A stretch of DNA of 15,622 nucleotides, from positions 1-15,622 of the forward strand of contig JAZKZE010000111.1 of NCBI GenBank assembly GCA_045612485.1, in the 5' to 3' direction. The notes under the pieces were generated by a model that saw only the letters and a list, made by a program, of their open reading frames with translations, did not search any database and had not been told where the DNA came from. The position numbers and the translations under genes are program-made. Positions 13,201 to 15,622 of this stretch are shown here, in pieces (position 1 is the first letter of the stretch; the number at the start of each line of letters is the position of its first letter). The stretch comes from RGIG5327 sp045612485. Lineage in GTDB: Bacteria > Verrucomicrobiota > Lentisphaeria > Victivallales > UBA1829.

Positions 13201-13731
13201 ATGCATTCTTTAGCTATGATTGCCGGCGGAGCATCTTTGGTGTTGCGTGAGAAAGTCATTAATCCGGAGGGCCCCTGTTATATCCGTCTTGTAGGGCGCA
13301 AGGCCGGACTTATCGACTGGTTTCTTACCATGATCGGAATCAATACGACTACAACACTGGAGGTTTTTGCTGACCGTATCGAATATTCTTACGGATCTCT
13401 TTCCGGCCGTATGCTTGAAGTGATCCCGCTTTCCAAGACAAGCAATCTTATGTGCGGTTATTTTAAGCCTGTTATTTTTCTTGTTCTTGCCGCGATTTTC
13501 TTTTTTACTGCATTTGTGACTTTTGGGCTTACCTTGATTTTTACCGGTATCTTTACATTTTTATATTATTTCAGAAAGTCTACGCTTGTTTCCATCATTC
13601 CCAACAGCGGTTCCGCAACAACGGTAGCTTTCAAGCGTTCCCTTATTGAGGGACAGAATATTACGGAGGAAGAGGCGCAGCAGATCATTAAGATCATTTC
13701 CGACCTGGTTGAATCAGCCAACCGGAAATGA
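13201..13731 (+). CDS. Two-TM membrane protein of unknown function
   Basis: I do not recognise this 176-residue protein as a named family. Residues about 52-80 form short beta strands (TTLEVFADRIEYSYGS, RMLEVIPLSK). About 89-106 and 108-124 are two adjacent membrane spans forming a hairpin. More strands follow (STLVSIIPNSG, TTVAFKRSLIEG), and a C-terminal helix (TEEEAQQIIKIISDLVESA) ends the protein. The layout resembles bacterial PH-like domains interrupted by a membrane hairpin; this is a structural guess. Both soluble parts would lie on the same, probably cytoplasmic, side. AAGGAG precedes the ATG at good spacing, and the gene has its own promoter region and terminator, so it is a single-gene unit. 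Confidence 0.7.
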   Translation: MHSLAMIAGGASLVLREKVINPEGPCYIRLVGRKAGLIDWFLTMIGINTTTTLEVFADRIEYSYGSLSGRMLEVIPLSKTSNLMCGYFKPVIFLVLAAIFFFTAFVTFGLTLIFTGIFTFLYYFRKSTLVSIIPNSGSATTVAFKRSLIEGQNITEEEAQQIIKIISDLVESANRK

Positions 13732-13776
13732 GTTTTCCGTAAAATTTCCACTTTATTTTCCTGTATATATAAAAAC

Positions 13777-13827
13777 GGGGCGTTGCTTACCTTTTCAGGT
13801 TTGGCAATGCCCCGGAATTTTTTTGAA
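13777..13827. terminator. Bidirectional terminator between convergent genes
   Basis: GGGGCGTTGC (13777-13786) pairs with GCAATGCCCC (13804-13813) with one G-U wobble. An inner ACCT-TTTC-AGGT stem fills the loop. A run of A on the left and a T7 run on the right allow action on both strands. The stem resembles the terminator at 1331-1366. Confidence 0.8.
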
Positions 13828-13836
13828 TGTCTTCCT

Positions 13837-15622
13837 TTACGAGATTTTCAATGCAAGAACTCCTTTTTGATTTTCCAGTGAATAGGTCTTCCCATCATAT
13901 TCGATGCTGCCATTTTCGCTGAGAAGTCCGCAATCATTTCCTTCTCCCACATAGAGGGTAATTGCATCATCAAAGATCCAGCTGTTTCCTGCAAGCTGAT
14001 AGGAGCCTTTTTCCTGTTGGGAATCCACTTCAATGGAATATTTTTCCACTGAAACCAGATTTTCTATATTATCAAGGATGACTCCCTGATCACTGGTGCG
14101 GTCGTCCAGTTCAAAGTTGATGTATGCGCCTGTAGCGTCCACGCCGCCTGAAGTGAGAACGGTACCTTCCAGATCGTGCCATCCGCCCATTTTTGCGCCG
14201 TCATAGAAGGTCATGGTACCGGTGTTGTCCAGTTCGGATCCATAGAGGTAACCACCGGAACCGATTCCCAGTTTAGCTCCGCTGGTGACTTCCGTAGCAT
14301 AAGCGGTTGCCCCATTATAAATATGAAGTCCGCCATCGGGATTGATGACTGTTCTATTGGCGGCAGCGCCGGAGGAGAGAATGATCGCCCCCCACTGGTT
14401 GATCTCATTATCATTTACGAGACCACCACCCCATACGGTAAGTTCTCCGGCATGATCAATAAGAGTATTGTAGGTGGTAGCACCGTAACCGACGCCGAAG
14501 AAACCGCCCTGTTTGACGGTGGTGTTGTAAGCAACTGCTCCGCAGTAAACGTGCAGTCCGCCCTGACTGTTGATTGTTGTCGAGTTGGCAGCAGCTCCGG
14601 AAGAAAGGATAACTGCGCCCCATTGATTAATGGTATTTTTATTCACAACTCCACCGCCCCATACGGTAAGTTCTCCGGCATAGTCGATGGTGGTATTGTT
14701 GGCAGTTGCGCCGAGACCTACACCGAAAAAGCCGCTTTGCTTTACCGTCGTATTGGACGCAGTTGCTCCACAGTAAACATGCAAGCCGCCCAGGGAGTTG
14801 ATGACGGTATTATCTGCCATTGCCCCGGAAGAAAGGATGATCGCTCCCCACTGGTTGATGGTATTGTTATAAACTTTCCCGCCGCCCCATACGGTCAATT
14901 CCCCGGCGTAATCAATGGTTGTATCGTAGGTTTTTGCGCCAAGACCCACACCCAGATAACCGCTTTGTTTTACTGTGGTATTGGAGGCGGTTGCCCCGCT
15001 GTAAACATGAAGTCCGCCGGCGGAATTGATGGTTGTGATATTTGCCGCACCGCCGGAAGAAAGGATCACATTACCTCCGCGGTTGACTGTGGTGCTTACT
15101 ACGAGCCCGCCGGATTTTACCTCCATACGGTTGTTGCCTTTTTCTTCCAGAGTTTCGCCTGTAAAAGTTCTACTCTGATTGACAACGGTGGTACCGGAAT
15201 AAATTTTTACTGCCGGATCTATGATTTTATCTACGGATACTGTCCGGCTTGTAACGTTTCCTGCTTCATCTGTGACCCGGAATGTGTATTCCCCGTTTTC
15301 TGTAACCTTCAGAGAGTTTCCAGTTACCCATTTTCCTCCGTCATAATATTCGATCGTTCCATCACTGGCACTTGCGGTAAGGGTGATCCCTTCATCCGTT
15401 TCGACTGTCGGATTGCCGTTGATGGTCAGAGAGGGGGCAATTTTGTCAATATTGCTGACATTAAATTCTGCAACATCCGACACGTTTCCGGCTTCATCTT
15501 TACCTCTGAAGTAGAGAGTTCCATTTTCAGACATAACGATACCGGAAGAATAATTCTGCCATGTCTTATTATCCAAAGAGTATTCCTTAATAACGGAATC
15601 CTCACTGAACACAGCGGACACG
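13837..15622 (-). CDS. Large repetitive surface protein, C-terminal part (AIDA-like repeats)
   Basis: The 5' end lies outside the window; the GTG near 15621 is only the edge, not a start. The visible 594 residues begin with Ig-like modules (RGKDEAGNVSD, then IDKIAPSLTINGNP, then RVTDEAGNVTS), common in extracellular adhesins. Residues 180-483 are four 76-residue super-repeats beginning at 180, 256, 332 and 408, each of four 19-residue units of pattern G-x3-V-x2-GA-x-A-x-NTxI. These resemble AIDA-type passenger repeats and should form a right-handed beta-helix with one unit per turn. About 484-594 is a distinct C-terminal domain ending LALKIS. No C-terminal barrel, LPXTG motif or membrane anchor is seen, so the export and anchoring route is unclear. 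Likely an adhesin or cell-surface layer component. Confidence 0.8.
   Translation of the reverse strand, partial: VSAVFSEDSVIKEYSLDNKTWQNYSSGIVMSENGTLYFRGKDEAGNVSDVAEFNVSNIDKIAPSLTINGNPTVETDEGITLTASASDGTIEYYDGGKWVTGNSLKVTENGEYTFRVTDEAGNVTSRTVSVDKIIDPAVKIYSGTTVVNQSRTFTGETLEEKGNNRMEVKSGGLVVSTTVNRGGNVILSSGGAANITTINSAGGLHVYSGATASNTTVKQSGYLGVGLGAKTYDTTIDYAGELTVWGGGKVYNNTINQWGAIILSSGAMADNTVINSLGGLHVYCGATASNTTVKQSGFFGVGLGATANNTTIDYAGELTVWGGGVVNKNTINQWGAVILSSGAAANSTTINSQGGLHVYCGAVAYNTTVKQGGFFGVGYGATTYNTLIDHAGELTVWGGGLVNDNEINQWGAIILSSGAAANRTVINPDGGLHIYNGATAYATEVTSGAKLGIGSGGYLYGSELDNTGTMTFYDGAKMGGWHDLEGTVLTSGGVDATGAYINFELDDRTSDQGVILDNIENLVSVEKYSIEVDSQQEKGSYQLAGNSWIFDDAITLYVGEGNDCGLLSENGSIEYDGKTYSLENQKGVLALKIS
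14173..15084 (-). repeat. Four 228-bp tandem direct repeats within the surface-protein gene
   Basis: Units of 228 bp run 15084-14857, 14856-14629, 14628-14401 and 14400-14173 (gene direction), each made of four 57-bp subunits. The middle two are most alike (both encode HVYCGA); the last is degenerate. The exact 228-bp period with no length drift points to duplication of whole super-repeats and makes copy-number change by recombination likely. Confidence 0.85.

Noticed and set aside
14173..15084. Regular 228-bp repeats as a CRISPR array
   Set aside because: The repeats are continuous coding sequence with an open frame and protein-level pattern; there are no spacers.

Overview
The window looks like chromosomal DNA of a Gram-negative bacterium. 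It shows lipoprotein-type signal peptides, a HlyD-type periplasmic adaptor and a large surface protein built of AIDA-like repeats. My best guess is the Lentisphaerae/Victivallis side of the PVC group. This rests on general resemblance (AIDA-repeat proteins, the L16 N-terminus, the ribosomal-cluster layout) and not on a database search. Genes are dense, and no gene-free stretch exceeds 300 bases. The three longest gaps are 1-221, 3574-3778 and 12991-13200. All three are AT-rich and carry promoter- or operator-like sites, described below.

Region 1 (1-3573). An orphan HlyD-like lipoprotein adaptor (plus strand) sits behind a good sigma70-type promoter flanked by two copies of an operator-like 19-mer. 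It converges, through a bidirectional terminator, on a two-gene polar amino-acid ABC importer (minus strand). One gene of that importer fuses the substrate-binding protein to the permease; the other encodes the ATPase.

Region 2 (3704-5775). A plus-strand run holds a PHP-domain phosphoesterase, a low-molecular-weight protein-tyrosine-phosphatase family protein, and an unrecognised secreted or membrane-anchored coiled-coil protein.

Region 3 (5852-13041). A compact ribosomal-protein cluster runs rplV-rpsC-rplP-rpmC-rpsQ-rplN-rplX-rplE-rpsN-rpsH-rplF-rplR-rpsE-rplO-secY and ends at a strong intrinsic terminator. It is the 3' part of the classical S10 operon joined to the spc operon. It starts exactly at rplV, so the genes rpsJ to rpsS are not upstream. 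It also lacks rpmD (L30), and nothing of the usual downstream group (rpmJ, infA, rpsM and so on) follows secY.

Region 4 (13042-15622). A small two-TM membrane protein of unknown role lies behind an operator-like half-site array. It converges, through another bidirectional terminator, on the 3' end of a large surface protein cut by the window edge. That protein has Ig-like modules, then four 76-residue super-repeats each made of four 19-residue units (a likely beta-helix), then a C-terminal domain without an obvious autotransporter barrel.

No tRNA, rRNA, CRISPR array, insertion sequence or integrase was seen. The ribosomal block is ordinary core genome. The most interesting material is the repeat protein, the regulatory repeats, and the PHP/phosphatase/coiled-coil trio.
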